From assembly GCF_023078355.1 (NCBI RefSeq), contig NZ_CP095552.1:1860001-1924000 (forward strand): a stretch of DNA of 64,000 nucleotides. Reading direction: 5' to 3'. The position numbers and the translations under genes are program-made. Origin of the DNA: Gordonia hongkongensis (GTDB taxonomy: Bacteria > Actinomycetota > Actinomycetes > Mycobacteriales > Mycobacteriaceae). The notes beneath the pieces are model-generated. The model did not search any database. It had not been told where the DNA came from and saw only the letters and a program-made list of their open reading frames with translations. How positions within the stretch are numbered: the stretch's first letter is position 1; the number at the start of each line of letters is the position of its first letter. Below are positions 47,478 to 56,655 of this stretch, one piece after another.

Positions 47478-50400
47478 TCAGGCATGATCACCGAAACGCA
47501 GCCGGATGCCGCGCGGGGTCGTCGAGAATCCCGCTTCGACGAGCACCTTGCCGAAGTCGGTGGCGCGCACGGGTTCCGAGTCGATGTGGTCGATCGTCAG
47601 ACGCGCGATCCGGCCCCGCCGGACCAGTGCGACCAGCGCGCCCGCGGCCGACTCCAGCCGCGGGATCGAGTCGCTGAACGTCAGCAGTGTCTTGCCGCCG
47701 CGTTCGACGAAACACACCACGTCACCGTCGACGATCACCACGAGCGCCCCCGGTTTGCGGCCCGGGCGGTGACCGGCCTCGGCGTCGCGAGACGCCGGCC
47801 ACTCGAGCGCCGCCCCGTAGGGATTGGCCGGGTCCGTCGCGGCCAGCACGGTTGCCTCGCGGGGCGCTTTGCGATCGGGCAGCGCATGCCGGCGCAATTC
47901 GTCGACCGTGGCCGGCGAGGCGAACTGCGCCCCGCCGAGGCCGTCGACGTAGTAGCCGCGACGAACATGTCCGTTGTCCTCGAAGACGGTGAGCGCCTTG
48001 TAGACCCGCGCGAAGCCGCCGGTCACCTCCTCCGAGACCACGCTGCCGCGCGTGATCACGCCGTATCGGGTCAGCAACTGATCGCAGAGGCCCTGCGTGG
48101 CGATGGTCGGCTCGGTGGACGGGTGGTCGAGGGCGAACCAGCGGCCACTCGCCGTCGGCGACACCGGGGGAGCGACGGAGTGTTCGGTGAGGTACCGGGC
48201 CGACAGGCGGCCGGCCCGGAGCCGGGGTGCGCGCCCGCGTGCCCGATGCGCGGGCGCCGAGCGCGGTGCGGACGGGCTGCGCCGCGGTTGCAGCAGGGCG
48301 CGGACGGGCGCGAAGCTGTCGTTGCTGACCCGGCCCGCCCACACGAGGTCCCACAGGGCACTCTCGATGTCGGCGGCCGGCGTGGTGGTGCCGGTGCTGA
48401 TGTCGGCGGCGATCTGTGGGAACCGCAGGGCACCACCGGGTTCGAGTGCGGCGGTGACCCCGTCGTGGACCGGGGTGGTGTCGATCTCGTCGGCGTCGGG
48501 CAGCGTCAGGACGGCGACGTCCGCGGGATGCAGCGCCACCCAGCCGTCGGAGTTCCCGATGCGGCCGTGTCCGGACCAGATGACCTCACCGGCGCTGAGC
48601 AGTTCGTCGAGCATCGGCGCTGCGTAATCGGACACCCGGGCCGGCAGTACGAGGGACTCCCACGCGGACGCCGGCAGCGGGAACCCGGCCAGCTGGTCGA
48701 TGACCGTCGCCACCCCGTCGACACCCCGGAGCTGGGTGCCCGACGACGCGTGCTGCCAGTCGAGGAGGAACCGGGTGAGGACGTCGGTACCGACGGGAGC
48801 CACCTCGGCGCGGCTCGCCGCCAGGGAACCGCGTCGGATCTGACCCAGCACGTCGGCGTGACACCATTGCCCGTCCCGGGGGCCGGTACCGGCATCGGGC
48901 AGGAAGTCACCCTCGACGACGCGTCGCTCCGATGCGAGACGGTTGAGGGTGTCGCGCACGACCCCGGTCGCGATACCCAGAGCAGCGGAGGCCTCGGGCA
49001 CGGTGAACGGGCCATGGGTGCGGGCGTACCGGCCGATGAGGTCTCCGACTGGGTCGGGCACCTCCTCGAGATAGGCCGCCGGGATGCCGAGAGGTGCGGG
49101 CACCCCGAGAGCGTCACGGAGGCGGGCGGTGTCGTCGATGGCCGCCCACAGCGCACGTGCGTTGTGGTTGACCGAGATGATCTGCCCGACCCGGTGCAGC
49201 TCGGTGAGCAGGTCGGCGGCCGGCTCGTCGCCGCGATACCGGGCCGCGACCTCCTCGGTGGTGAGCGGGCCCAGCCATCGCAGGAGGTCGACGATGTCCT
49301 CGGCGTCGCGCGCCTGACGCTCGGGGGACAGGCGTTGGAGCCGGGCGATCACGTCGGCGATGACCGCCGGATCGAGGAGCTCGCGCAGGTCGACGCGCCC
49401 GAGCAACTGGGCCAGCAGGCTGGTGTCGAGGGAGAGGGCGGCCGCGCGGCGCTCGGCGAGCGGCGCGTCGTCGGCGTACATGAAGGCTCCCACGTACCCG
49501 AACAGCAGCGACGCGGCGAAGGGAGAGGGGCTTTGGGTCTCGGTCTCCACCACCCGGATCCGGCGCGTGCGGATGCGGTTCAGCAGATCGAGCAGGGCGG
49601 GGAGGTCGTAGACGTCCTGCAGGCATTCGCGGACGGCTTCGAGCACGATCGGGAAGTCGGGGAATTTGGATGCGACGGAGAGCAGTTGGGCGCTGCGCTG
49701 GCGCTGTTGCCACAGCGGGGCGCGCCGGCCCGGATCCCGGCGCGGCAACAGCAGGGCGCGGGCGGCGCATTCGCGGAAACGGGACGCGAACATCGACGAG
49801 TCGGCCAGACCGTCGGTCACGAGTTGCTCGACCTCGTCGGGGTCGAGGAGGAACACATCGGCTCCGGGAGGGGCGTCGTCGGTGTCGGGCATCCGCAGGA
49901 TGATGCCGTCGTCGGAGGCGGTGGTGGCGCCCTCGATGCCGAGGGTCTCCAGCAGGCGCTGCGAGATGGCACTGGCCCAGGGGGCGTGTACACGTAAGCC
50001 GTAGGGGGAGTGCAGGATCACCCGCCAGTCGCCGAGTTCGTCGCGGAACCTCTCGACGACCAGCGTGCGATCGGTGGGCAGGTGTCCGGTCGCCTCGCGC
50101 TGCTCGGCGATGAGTGTCGCGAGGTTGCTGCGGGCGTTCTCGGTGAGCCCGAGCCGGTCTGCCTGGTCGTCGAGCTTCCCGGGATCGGCGACCGACTGGG
50201 TGAAGGCACCGATCGCGGCGCCCAGTTCGGCGGGGCGTCCGATCGCGTCACCGATCCAGAACGGCAACCGGCCCGGTTGACCGAACGCGGGGGAGACGAG
50301 TACGCGGTCGTGGGTGATGTCCTCGATCCGCCAACTGGTGGCGCCCAGCGCGAACACATCGCCGACTCGGGACTCATAGACCATCTCCTCGTCGAGTTCG

Positions 50401-52088
50401 CCTACGCGAGTGGCCTTCTCGCCGACCATGAACACGCCGAAGAGTCCGCGGTCGGGTATGGAACCGCCCGAGGTGACGGCGAGCCGCTGGGCGCCGCGCC
50501 GGCCGGTGATGACTCCGGCGTCGCGGTCCCAGTTCACCCGGGGGCGCAGTTCGGCGAACTCGTCGGACGGGAAGCGGCCCGCGATCAGGTCGAGGGTCGC
50601 GTCGAAGACGCCCCGGCCCAGTTCGCGGTAGGGCGCCGCGCGCCGGACGACCTCGTACCAGTGATCGACCTCGAGGTCGTCGACCGCGGCCGCCGCGATG
50701 GTCTGCTGGGCGAGGATGTCGAGCGGATTCTGCGGGACCTTGATCTCCTCGATCGCGCCGTCGAGCATCCGGCCCACCGTCACCGTGCAGTGCAGCAGAT
50801 CGGTGCGGTGCTTGGGGTAGAGGATGCCCTGGCTGATCTCGCCGACCTGGTGCCCGGCGCGGCCGATCCGCTGCAGTCCACTCGCCACCGACGGCGGGGA
50901 CTCCACCTGGATGACGAGATCGACCGCACCCATGTCGATGCCGAGTTCGAGTGAGCTGGTGGCCACCACACACGAGAGGCGGCCGGCCTTCAGGTCGTCC
51001 TCGATCTGGGCGCGCTGCTCCTTGCTGACCGAGCCGTGATGGGCGCGGGCGAGAACCGGCTCGGCGCCGGAGCTCGCGCCGCTGCCCATCACGAACGCCG
51101 GGGCGCCGCCCGCGACCGACGGATTGCCGGTCGGTTCGGCAGGCTCGCCGTGGCGCTCGGCGTGGATCTCGTTGAGCCGAGCGGTGAGCTTCTCGGCGAG
51201 GCGTCGGGAGTTGGCGAAGACGATCGTGGCGCGGTTCGCCTCGATCTGGTCGACGATCGAGGCCTCGACGTACGGCCACAACGAGCCGGCAGTCGGCGAG
51301 AACGCGTCGTCCAGCGCCGCGGGGTCGGCATCGGACACCGGCGGCGGGATGTTGGCCATGTCCTCGACGGGGACGTCGACGCGCAGGTCGAATGTCTTGT
51401 CGGCCTTGGGTTTGACCACCTGGCACGGCGCGGCGCCGGACAGGAACCCCGCGACCACCTCGGGCGGGCGGACCGTCGCCGAGAGGCCGATCCGCTGGGC
51501 GGGTTTGTCCAGCAGTTCGTCGAGGCGCTCGAGGGTCAGCGCGAGATGGGTACCTCGTTTGGTCGCGGCGACCGCGTGGACCTCGTCGACGATGATCGCC
51601 TCCACGCCGGTGAGACTCTCCCGCGCGGCCGAGGTGAGCATCAGGTACAGCGACTCGGGGGTGGTGATGAGGATGTCGGGTGGGGTTTTGACCAGCGCAC
51701 GCCGATCGGCGGCGGAGGTGTCGCCCGACCGCACGCCCACGGTGATGTTGGGCTCCGGAAGGTTCAGCTCCTGGGCCGCCCGGGTGATGCCGGTCAGCGG
51801 TGCGCGCAGGTTGCGCTCGACGTCGACGGCCAGCGCCTTCAACGGCGAGATGTAGACGACCTTGGTGCCCGCGGGACGATTGCCGGCGTCGGCGGCGAGC
51901 CGATCGAGAGCCCAGAGGAACGCGGCCAGGGTCTTCCCGGACCCGGTCGGTGCGATGACCAAGGTGTTCGCGCCGTCGGCGATGGAGGTCCAGGCGCCCT
52001 TCTGCGCAGCGGTGGGCGCGGTGAACGCACCCGAGAACCACCGCCGGGTGGGGGCGGTGAAGCGGTCGAGCACCGAGGGGCGGGGCAT
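47478..52088 (-). CDS. lhr: ATP-dependent DNA/RNA helicase Lhr
   Basis: Very large helicase, about 1536 residues: N-terminal Lhr-Core (two RecA domains, winged helix and domain 4), then the long C-terminal domain typical of full-length actinobacterial and enterobacterial Lhr. Walker A VIAPTGSGKTLAAF is near residue 47, DEVH-type IIVDEVHAVAATKRG follows, and QRIGRAGHQVGE is motif VI. It translocates 3' to 5' on single-stranded DNA and unwinds RNA:DNA hybrids in mycobacteria. ATG 52088 has a GGAG site; ATG 52106 is possible. Damage-repair role with nei2 is inferred from pairing. Confidence 0.95.
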   Translation of the reverse strand: MPRPSVLDRFTAPTRRWFSGAFTAPTAAQKGAWTSIADGANTLVIAPTGSGKTLAAFLWALDRLAADAGNRPAGTKVVYISPLKALAVDVERNLRAPLTGITRAAQELNLPEPNITVGVRSGDTSAADRRALVKTPPDILITTPESLYLMLTSAARESLTGVEAIIVDEVHAVAATKRGTHLALTLERLDELLDKPAQRIGLSATVRPPEVVAGFLSGAAPCQVVKPKADKTFDLRVDVPVEDMANIPPPVSDADPAALDDAFSPTAGSLWPYVEASIVDQIEANRATIVFANSRRLAEKLTARLNEIHAERHGEPAEPTGNPSVAGGAPAFVMGSGASSGAEPVLARAHHGSVSKEQRAQIEDDLKAGRLSCVVATSSLELGIDMGAVDLVIQVESPPSVASGLQRIGRAGHQVGEISQGILYPKHRTDLLHCTVTVGRMLDGAIEEIKVPQNPLDILAQQTIAAAAVDDLEVDHWYEVVRRAAPYRELGRGVFDATLDLIAGRFPSDEFAELRPRVNWDRDAGVITGRRGAQRLAVTSGGSIPDRGLFGVFMVGEKATRVGELDEEMVYESRVGDVFALGATSWRIEDITHDRVLVSPAFGQPGRLPFWIGDAIGRPAELGAAIGAFTQSVADPGKLDDQADRLGLTENARSNLATLIAEQREATGHLPTDRTLVVERFRDELGDWRVILHSPYGLRVHAPWASAISQRLLETLGIEGATTASDDGIILRMPDTDDAPPGADVFLLDPDEVEQLVTDGLADSSMFASRFRECAARALLLPRRDPGRRAPLWQQRQRSAQLLSVASKFPDFPIVLEAVRECLQDVYDLPALLDLLNRIRTRRIRVVETETQSPSPFAASLLFGYVGAFMYADDAPLAERRAAALSLDTSLLAQLLGRVDLRELLDPAVIADVIARLQRLSPERQARDAEDIVDLLRWLGPLTTEEVAARYRGDEPAADLLTELHRVGQIISVNHNARALWAAIDDTARLRDALGVPAPLGIPAAYLEEVPDPVGDLIGRYARTHGPFTVPEASAALGIATGVVRDTLNRLASERRVVEGDFLPDAGTGPRDGQWCHADVLGQIRRGSLAASRAEVAPVGTDVLTRFLLDWQHASSGTQLRGVDGVATVIDQLAGFPLPASAWESLVLPARVSDYAAPMLDELLSAGEVIWSGHGRIGNSDGWVALHPADVAVLTLPDADEIDTTPVHDGVTAALEPGGALRFPQIAADISTGTTTPAADIESALWDLVWAGRVSNDSFAPVRALLQPRRSPSAPRSAPAHRARGRAPRLRAGRLSARYLTEHSVAPPVSPTASGRWFALDHPSTEPTIATQGLCDQLLTRYGVITRGSVVSEEVTGGFARVYKALTVFEDNGHVRRGYYVDGLGGAQFASPATVDELRRHALPDRKAPREATVLAATDPANPYGAALEWPASRDAEAGHRPGRKPGALVVIVDGDVVCFVERGGKTLLTFSDSIPRLESAAGALVALVRRGRIARLTIDHIDSEPVRATDFGKVLVEAGFSTTPRGIRLRFGDHA

Positions 52089-52130
52089 CTCTCCACTATG
52101 TCGCACTCGTACGACAGAACGCGGTATACA

Positions 52131-52255
52131 GTCTCCTCACGCCTGTACGGGGAATCCGGTGAGAGTCCGGAACGGTCGCGCCACTGTGAACGCAGCCCAG
52201 ATCGACACGGTCGACGTGACGGGGCATGCGTGAGTCAGGATGCCGTGCCGGCGTG
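52131..52255 (+). promoter_or_regulatory. Cobalamin riboswitch ahead of cbtB-cbtA
   Basis: The forward strand carries the conserved cobalamin aptamer core: GGGAATCCGGTGAGAGTCCG, AACGGTCGCGCCACTGTGA, and the B12-box AGTCAGGATGCC, spaced as in the family. A TATACA at 52125-52130 just upstream may be the -10 of its transcript. It precedes cbtB by about 50 bases and should lower expression when cobalamin is abundant. Confidence 0.93.
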
Positions 52256-52301
52256 CACCACCCGTGAACTCTCCGACGCGAGATCGGCGAAAGGACCCAC
52301 C

Positions 52302-52538
52302 ATGACAGCTCCCCGTACCGAGGCGGCATCACCGGTCGCCCCGGCCCGTGCCCTGCCCGTACCGAACATCTCCGTCGCGAGCGCGGCGCTCTGGCTCAGC
52401 CTGACCGTGCTGCTCGCCGGGCTGGCGTACTACTTCCTCGGTTACGACCAGGGGGTCGTGTCGGTCTTCGGCTCCGACACCCACGTGCACGAGTTCGTGC
52501 ACGACGCCCGCCATTTCCTCGGCTTCCCCTGCCACTGA
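52302..52538 (+). CDS. cbtB: CbtB, small cobalt transporter subunit
   Basis: 78 residues with a single membrane helix (ALWLSLTVLLAGLAYYFLGY) and a histidine-rich C terminus, THVHEFVHDARHFLGFPCH, characteristic of CbtB and presumably cobalt-binding. First gene after the cobalamin riboswitch and followed 6 bp later by cbtA. Together CbtA/CbtB are thought to take up cobalt for vitamin B12; direct transport evidence is limited. Confidence 0.93.
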   Translation: MTAPRTEAASPVAPARALPVPNISVASAALWLSLTVLLAGLAYYFLGYDQGVVSVFGSDTHVHEFVHDARHFLGFPCH

Positions 52539-52544
52539 GTCGAC

Positions 52545-53375
52545 ATGGAGAAGAAGTTCATCGGCGCCGGCCTGCTCGCAGGTCTGATCGCCGGCATCGT
52601 CTCGTTCGTGTTCGCGCGGTTCTACCTCGAACCCGTCGTGGGCAAGGCCATCGACTACGAGAGCGCCCGCTCGGCGGCCGAGGAGGCCCTGGCCCATGCC
52701 GCCGAACCGGGTGGTCACACCCATGGTGAGGGCGGAGAGTTGTTCACCCGCGCGATGCAGGAGAACCTCGGCGCGGGGATCGGCAACGTCGTGTTCGCAG
52801 TGTGCATGGGCGCGTTCTTCGCGGTGGCGTTCACGGTCTTGTGGAGCCACGTCGGCAGCCGTCACCCGGCCACCGATCCCCGTGCGGTCGCCGGCGTGCT
52901 CGGCGGCATCGGTTTCGTCGCCGTCTTCGCCGTCCCGTTCTTCGCCTACCCGGCGAACCCACCCGCCGTCGGCGACGACGACACCATCGGCGAACGAACC
53001 GGTGCCTTCCTCACCATCACCGTGTCGTCGGTGATCCTCGCCATCGCGGCGGTGGTCCTGGCGTCGTGGTTGCGTCCGCGCATCGGTGGGTTGGTCTCGG
53101 CGGTCGCCGCCACGGTCGCCTATCTGGCCGGCATCGCGATCGTGCTCGCCTTCCTGCCGTCGTTCAGCGAGGTCCCCGGCCCGGTCCGCGACGACGCCGG
53201 ACAGGTCGTGTTCCCGGGCTTCCCCGGTGACGTGATCGGGGATTTCCGGGTGTACGCGATCGCCAACCAGGTCATTCTGTGGACGGTTCTCACCGTCTCG
53301 TTCGCACTGATCGTGGGGGCGATGGCCCGGTCGCGGGCGACTGACCGCGCTCGCGCGGTCTCCGCGCCGAACTGA
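52545..53375 (+). CDS. cbtA: CbtA family cobalt transporter subunit
   Basis: 276 residues with about six membrane helices, starting MEKKFIGAGLLAGLIAGIVSFVFA. A histidine cluster (EPGGHTHGEGG) in the first external loop is typical of CbtA. It follows cbtB in the same riboswitch-controlled operon; a histidine-phosphatase-like gene follows 17 bp later. Confidence 0.93.
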   Translation: MEKKFIGAGLLAGLIAGIVSFVFARFYLEPVVGKAIDYESARSAAEEALAHAAEPGGHTHGEGGELFTRAMQENLGAGIGNVVFAVCMGAFFAVAFTVLWSHVGSRHPATDPRAVAGVLGGIGFVAVFAVPFFAYPANPPAVGDDDTIGERTGAFLTITVSSVILAIAAVVLASWLRPRIGGLVSAVAATVAYLAGIAIVLAFLPSFSEVPGPVRDDAGQVVFPGFPGDVIGDFRVYAIANQVILWTVLTVSFALIVGAMARSRATDRARAVSAPN

Positions 53376-53392
53376 GGCGATCACTGCCCGGC

Positions 53393-53890
53393 ATGCAGAT
53401 CATCACCGCCGGGCGCACCGGCCCCAACCGGTCGGTGCGATTCGGCGGTGACCCGGTTCTCGATCAGCGGGGTCGACGCGACGTGCTCGTTCTGAGCGCG
53501 TCGCTCACGCGCCCGATCGACATCTGCGGCCCGGAGGCGGCGACCCGCGCCACCGCCGAGGTACTCGGCGCGACAGGCGGCCTCATCGTCGACGACGCGC
53601 TGCGGACGCTCGATGTCGGTGCGTGGTCGGGCCTGTCCCCGGAGGAGATCGACCCCGTCGACCTCGGCGGGTGGTTCACCGACCCGGAGGCCCGCCCGCA
53701 CGGGGGTGAGAGTGTCGCGCAGTTCGTCGACCGAGTCCATGCCTGGCGTGCCGGGCAGGCCGAGCACGGCGATGGCTACGTGGTGGTCGCGATGCCGGTG
53801 GCGCAGGCCCTGCTGTGCGCCGATGCGGACGGGTTCTTCGCGCGGGAGGTGCGCCCGGCCACCCTCTACACCTGCACCGATGTTCGGTAG
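53393..53890 (+). CDS. Histidine phosphatase-fold protein without catalytic residues, in cbt operon
   Basis: 165 residues that align by eye with the histidine phosphatase superfamily (DALRTLDVGAWSGLSPEEI, GGESVAQFVDRVHAW). However the catalytic RHG is replaced: the N terminus reads IITAGRTGPNRS instead of RHGET-N. The second active-site SHG/THG position reads VVVAMPVAQALL. So it is probably not a phosphatase. It is the third gene after the cobalamin riboswitch, 17 bp after cbtA, suggesting a role in cobalt or B12 metabolism, perhaps as a binding or regulatory protein. Confidence 0.75.
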   Translation: MQIITAGRTGPNRSVRFGGDPVLDQRGRRDVLVLSASLTRPIDICGPEAATRATAEVLGATGGLIVDDALRTLDVGAWSGLSPEEIDPVDLGGWFTDPEARPHGGESVAQFVDRVHAWRAGQAEHGDGYVVVAMPVAQALLCADADGFFAREVRPATLYTCTDVR

Positions 53891-54003
53891 GAACAGATCT
53901 GCGACGACGTACCTAGACATCGGCAGTGACTCCTGACACAGTTGGGGACGACAAAACTGAAACGTGTTCGCCCCTGCGCGGACACCGGTCTGGGAGTGTG
54001 ACG

Positions 54004-55230
54004 ATGTTCGAGTGGTCCGAAGAAGATCTGATGGTTCGGGACGCCCTGCGGGCGTTCATCGACAAGGAGATCCGGCCACATCTCGACGAACTCGAATCCG
54101 GCACGCTGCCGCCCTACGACATCACCCGCAAACTGCTGTCGAGCTTCGGTGTCGACGCGATGGCCAAGGACGCTCTCGAGAAGGAGCTCGAGGCCGAGGC
54201 CAACGGGGAGAAGAAGAAGCCCTCGGGCGACGGCGGCGGTATGGGCGGCTCGATGTTCATGATGGTCAACATCGAACTGGCGGGGGTCTGTCTCGGTCTC
54301 GTCGCATCCTTGGGCGTGAGCATGGGCCTGACCGCCTCGACCATCCGCGGCAAGGGCACGCTCGCCCAGAAGAAGCGGTGGCTGCCCGAACTGGTCACGA
54401 TGGAGAAGGTCGGCGCCTGGGCGATCACCGAACCCGACTCCGGATCGGACGCGCTGGGCGGTATGAAGACGACGGTCCGTCGCGATGGTGACGACTACAT
54501 CCTCAACGGGCAGAAGACCTTCATCACCAATGGCCCCTACGCCGACACCATCGTCGTGTTCGCCAAGCTCGACGACGGCAGCGGCACCCCGATGCGGGAC
54601 CGTAAGGTCCTGTCGTTCGTCCTCGACAAGGGGATGCCGGGACTGACCCAGGGCAAGCCGTTCAAGAAGATGGGCATGATGAGTTCGCCGACGGGCGAGC
54701 TGTTTTTCGACAACGTGCGCGTCGGCAAGGACCGCCTTCTCGGCGAGACCGAGGACACCGGTTCGGACGCGCGCGGATCCGAAGGCGCCAAGGCCGGTTT
54801 CACCGCGGAGCGGGTCGGGATCGCGGCCCTGTCGCTGGGCATCATCAACGAGGCGCAACGGCTTTCGATCGACTACGCGAAGAACCGCAAGCTGTGGGGC
54901 CAGGAGATCGCACAGTTCCAGCTCATCCAGCTCAAGCTGGCCGAGATGGAGGTCGCGCGCATCAACGTCCAGAACATGCTCTTCAGTGCCCTCGAGCGGG
55001 GCAAGGCGGGCAAGCCGCTGAGCTTGTCCGAGGCGTCGGCGATGAAGCTCTACTCGTCGAAGGCGGCCACCGACGTCGCGATGGAGGCGGTGCAGTTGTT
55101 CGGCGGCAACGGCTACATGGCCGAGTATCGCGTGGAGCAGCTTGCGCGCGACGCCAAGTCGCTGATGATCTACGCCGGCAGCAACGAGATCCAGGTGACC
55201 CACGTCGCCAAGGGGCTGCTGCGGGGCTGA
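54004..55230 (+). CDS. Acyl-CoA dehydrogenase
   Basis: 408 residues of the FAD-dependent acyl-CoA dehydrogenase family. WAITEPDSGSDALGG and ITNGPYADTIVVFA are the first FAD/substrate signatures, QLFGGNGYMAEYRVEQLARDAK the second. A Lys/Gly-rich insertion (about residues 55-80) is unusual. The usual catalytic Glu in the YEGT-type loop reads YAGSNEIQ, so the base, if any, must lie elsewhere, as in long-chain and isovaleryl types. ATG 54004 is chosen over a longer frame. A terminator follows. Confidence 0.9.
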   Translation: MFEWSEEDLMVRDALRAFIDKEIRPHLDELESGTLPPYDITRKLLSSFGVDAMAKDALEKELEAEANGEKKKPSGDGGGMGGSMFMMVNIELAGVCLGLVASLGVSMGLTASTIRGKGTLAQKKRWLPELVTMEKVGAWAITEPDSGSDALGGMKTTVRRDGDDYILNGQKTFITNGPYADTIVVFAKLDDGSGTPMRDRKVLSFVLDKGMPGLTQGKPFKKMGMMSSPTGELFFDNVRVGKDRLLGETEDTGSDARGSEGAKAGFTAERVGIAALSLGIINEAQRLSIDYAKNRKLWGQEIAQFQLIQLKLAEMEVARINVQNMLFSALERGKAGKPLSLSEASAMKLYSSKAATDVAMEAVQLFGGNGYMAEYRVEQLARDAKSLMIYAGSNEIQVTHVAKGLLRG

Positions 55231-55236
55231 CGAACA

Positions 55237-55274
55237 GGCCCGATCGTGTCGGACCATGCCGACACGATCGGGCC
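55237..55274. terminator. Bidirectional stem-loop after acyl-CoA dehydrogenase gene
   Basis: A perfect 16-bp stem (55237-55252 with 55259-55274) with an ACCATG loop lies between two convergent genes. Confidence 0.8.
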
Positions 55275-55278
55275 GGGT

Positions 55279-55560
55279 TCAGGCGACCTCGTCGGCCCGG
55301 ACCTCGACCGTCTGCGGCGTGGTGCCGGGCGTCGGCGACACGAGCGTCAGGTGGTCCGGCTGTGCCAGGAAGTCCTCGATGTCGCGTCGAGCCGCTTTCT
55401 CGATCAACAACGGCACGAAGATCCTGACCTTGCAGTCGGCGAATCGTCCGTAGACGGCGTGCACACGTGCGTCGATGTCGTCGACAGCCATAACCGGAAA
55501 CCGTGCGATCAGGCGTCGAATCACCTGTTCGACTTCGAGCATCTCCTCAACCCGAGCCAT
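55279..55560 (-). CDS. Small DUF3562-like three-helix-bundle protein
   Basis: About 93 residues from ATG 55560: VEQVIRRLIARFPVMAVDDIDARVHAVYGRF, then IRIFVPLLIEKAARRDIEDFL. This resembles the three-helix bundle dimerisation domain (DUF3562-like) found in actinobacteria, often near stress genes; its role is unknown. A longer frame begins further upstream (GTG 55620 or ATG 55710), so the start is uncertain. It is divergent from ppk2. Confidence 0.65.
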   Translation of the reverse strand: MARVEEMLEVEQVIRRLIARFPVMAVDDIDARVHAVYGRFADCKVRIFVPLLIEKAARRDIEDFLAQPDHLTLVSPTPGTTPQTVEVRADEVA

Positions 55561-55711
55561 TGGGACATTCTGCGGGAAAACCTTTGCGGCTGCAGGCTCA
55601 TCGGGGAAACGACTGGTCACGATCGAGCATGCGACGGTGTGCCCCGTACCTGCCACGACAATTGCGCGTCCTCTTCGTCGGTTACCGCGCGGATGCCTCG
55701 GACGTGGCACA

Positions 55712-55731
55712 GAATGACCAGTTAGTCATTC
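55712..55731. promoter_or_regulatory. 7-bp inverted repeat upstream of ppk2
   Basis: GAATGAC-CAGTTA-GTCATTC: perfect 7-bp arms with a 6-base spacer, 25 bases before the ppk2 start. A good shape for a dimeric repressor or activator operator; it does not match the DosR or IdeR consensus. Confidence 0.5.
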
Positions 55732-55756
55732 GGTCCAGCCACGGGAGCGTACGGCC

Positions 55757-56590
55757 ATGCCTGATTTCTCATCGTCCTCGGGTGAACTCCGAGGCCCGGA
55801 TCACGACGGCCCGTCGGGCCCGATGTCGGGCAAGAAGTACCGCAAGCATCTCGAACCGCTGCACGCCGAGTTGGTCGCCATGCAGGAATGGGTCCGTGCG
55901 ACCGGGGCGAAGGTCTGCATCGTCTTCGAGGGCCGGGACACGGCGGGCAAAGGCGGAGTCATCAAGGCGATCACGGCCAGGGTGAGCCCGCGGGTCTTCC
56001 GCGTGGTCGCGCTGCCCGCGCCCACCGAACGGGAGAAGTCGCAGATGTACCTCCAGCGGTACATCCCGCATCTGCCCGCGGCCGGCGAGGTCGTCATCTT
56101 CGACCGCAGTTGGTACAACCGGGCCGGCATCGAACGAGTGCTCGGATTCTGCACGGAGAAGCAGGCACACCAGTTCCTGGAACAGGTGCCCACGGTGGAA
56201 CGGTCGATGGTCGAGTCGGGGATCATCCTGCTCAAGTACTGGCTCGAGATCAGCGAGGAACAGCAGACCCTTCGCCTGCAGAGCCGGATCGACGATCCGC
56301 GGAAGATCTGGAAGCTCTCCGACATGGACCTCGCGTCCTACAGCCGCTGGTACGACTATTCGCGGGCCCGAGACGAGATGTTCCGGTTCACCGACACGGG
56401 CTGGGCGCCCTGGTATGTCGTCTCCACCGACGACAAGAAACGGGGTCGGTTGAATGTGATCGAGCACCTTCTCGGTCAGGTTCCCTACACGCCGCTCGAA
56501 CGTCCCCGGATCGAACTGCCGAAGCGGCAGAAGGCCAAGGACTATCGGCCACCCGAGCAGGCCCTGCACTGGATCCCGACCCCGTATTGA
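55757..56590 (+). CDS. ppk2: Polyphosphate kinase 2
   Basis: 277 residues of the PPK2 family, which uses polyphosphate to make GTP/ATP or the reverse. Walker A CIVFEGRDTAGKGG (residues about 55-67), Walker B VIFDRSWYNRAG, and the lid arginine region SRIDDPRKIWK are intact. The single-domain size suggests class I (NDP phosphorylation). ATG 55757 follows GGGAG. A perfect inverted repeat (55712-55731) lies in its promoter. A P-type ATPase gene follows 65 bp later. Confidence 0.93.
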   Translation: MPDFSSSSGELRGPDHDGPSGPMSGKKYRKHLEPLHAELVAMQEWVRATGAKVCIVFEGRDTAGKGGVIKAITARVSPRVFRVVALPAPTEREKSQMYLQRYIPHLPAAGEVVIFDRSWYNRAGIERVLGFCTEKQAHQFLEQVPTVERSMVESGIILLKYWLEISEEQQTLRLQSRIDDPRKIWKLSDMDLASYSRWYDYSRARDEMFRFTDTGWAPWYVVSTDDKKRGRLNVIEHLLGQVPYTPLERPRIELPKRQKAKDYRPPEQALHWIPTPY

Positions 56591-56655
56591 CGACCCGAAA
56601 CCGAACCGCAGTCGAGTAGTCACGACACCGCCCGAGCCCGAGGCAGGAGAGTTGC

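Noticed and set aside
47433..49997. Very long forward frame opposite lhr (854 codons)
   Set aside because: Antisense shadow of the helicase; no motif, no ribosome binding site of note.
55712..55731. DosR box for the ppk2 inverted repeat
   Set aside because: Spacing and half sites do not match the GGGACT/AGTCCC arms of the DosR consensus.
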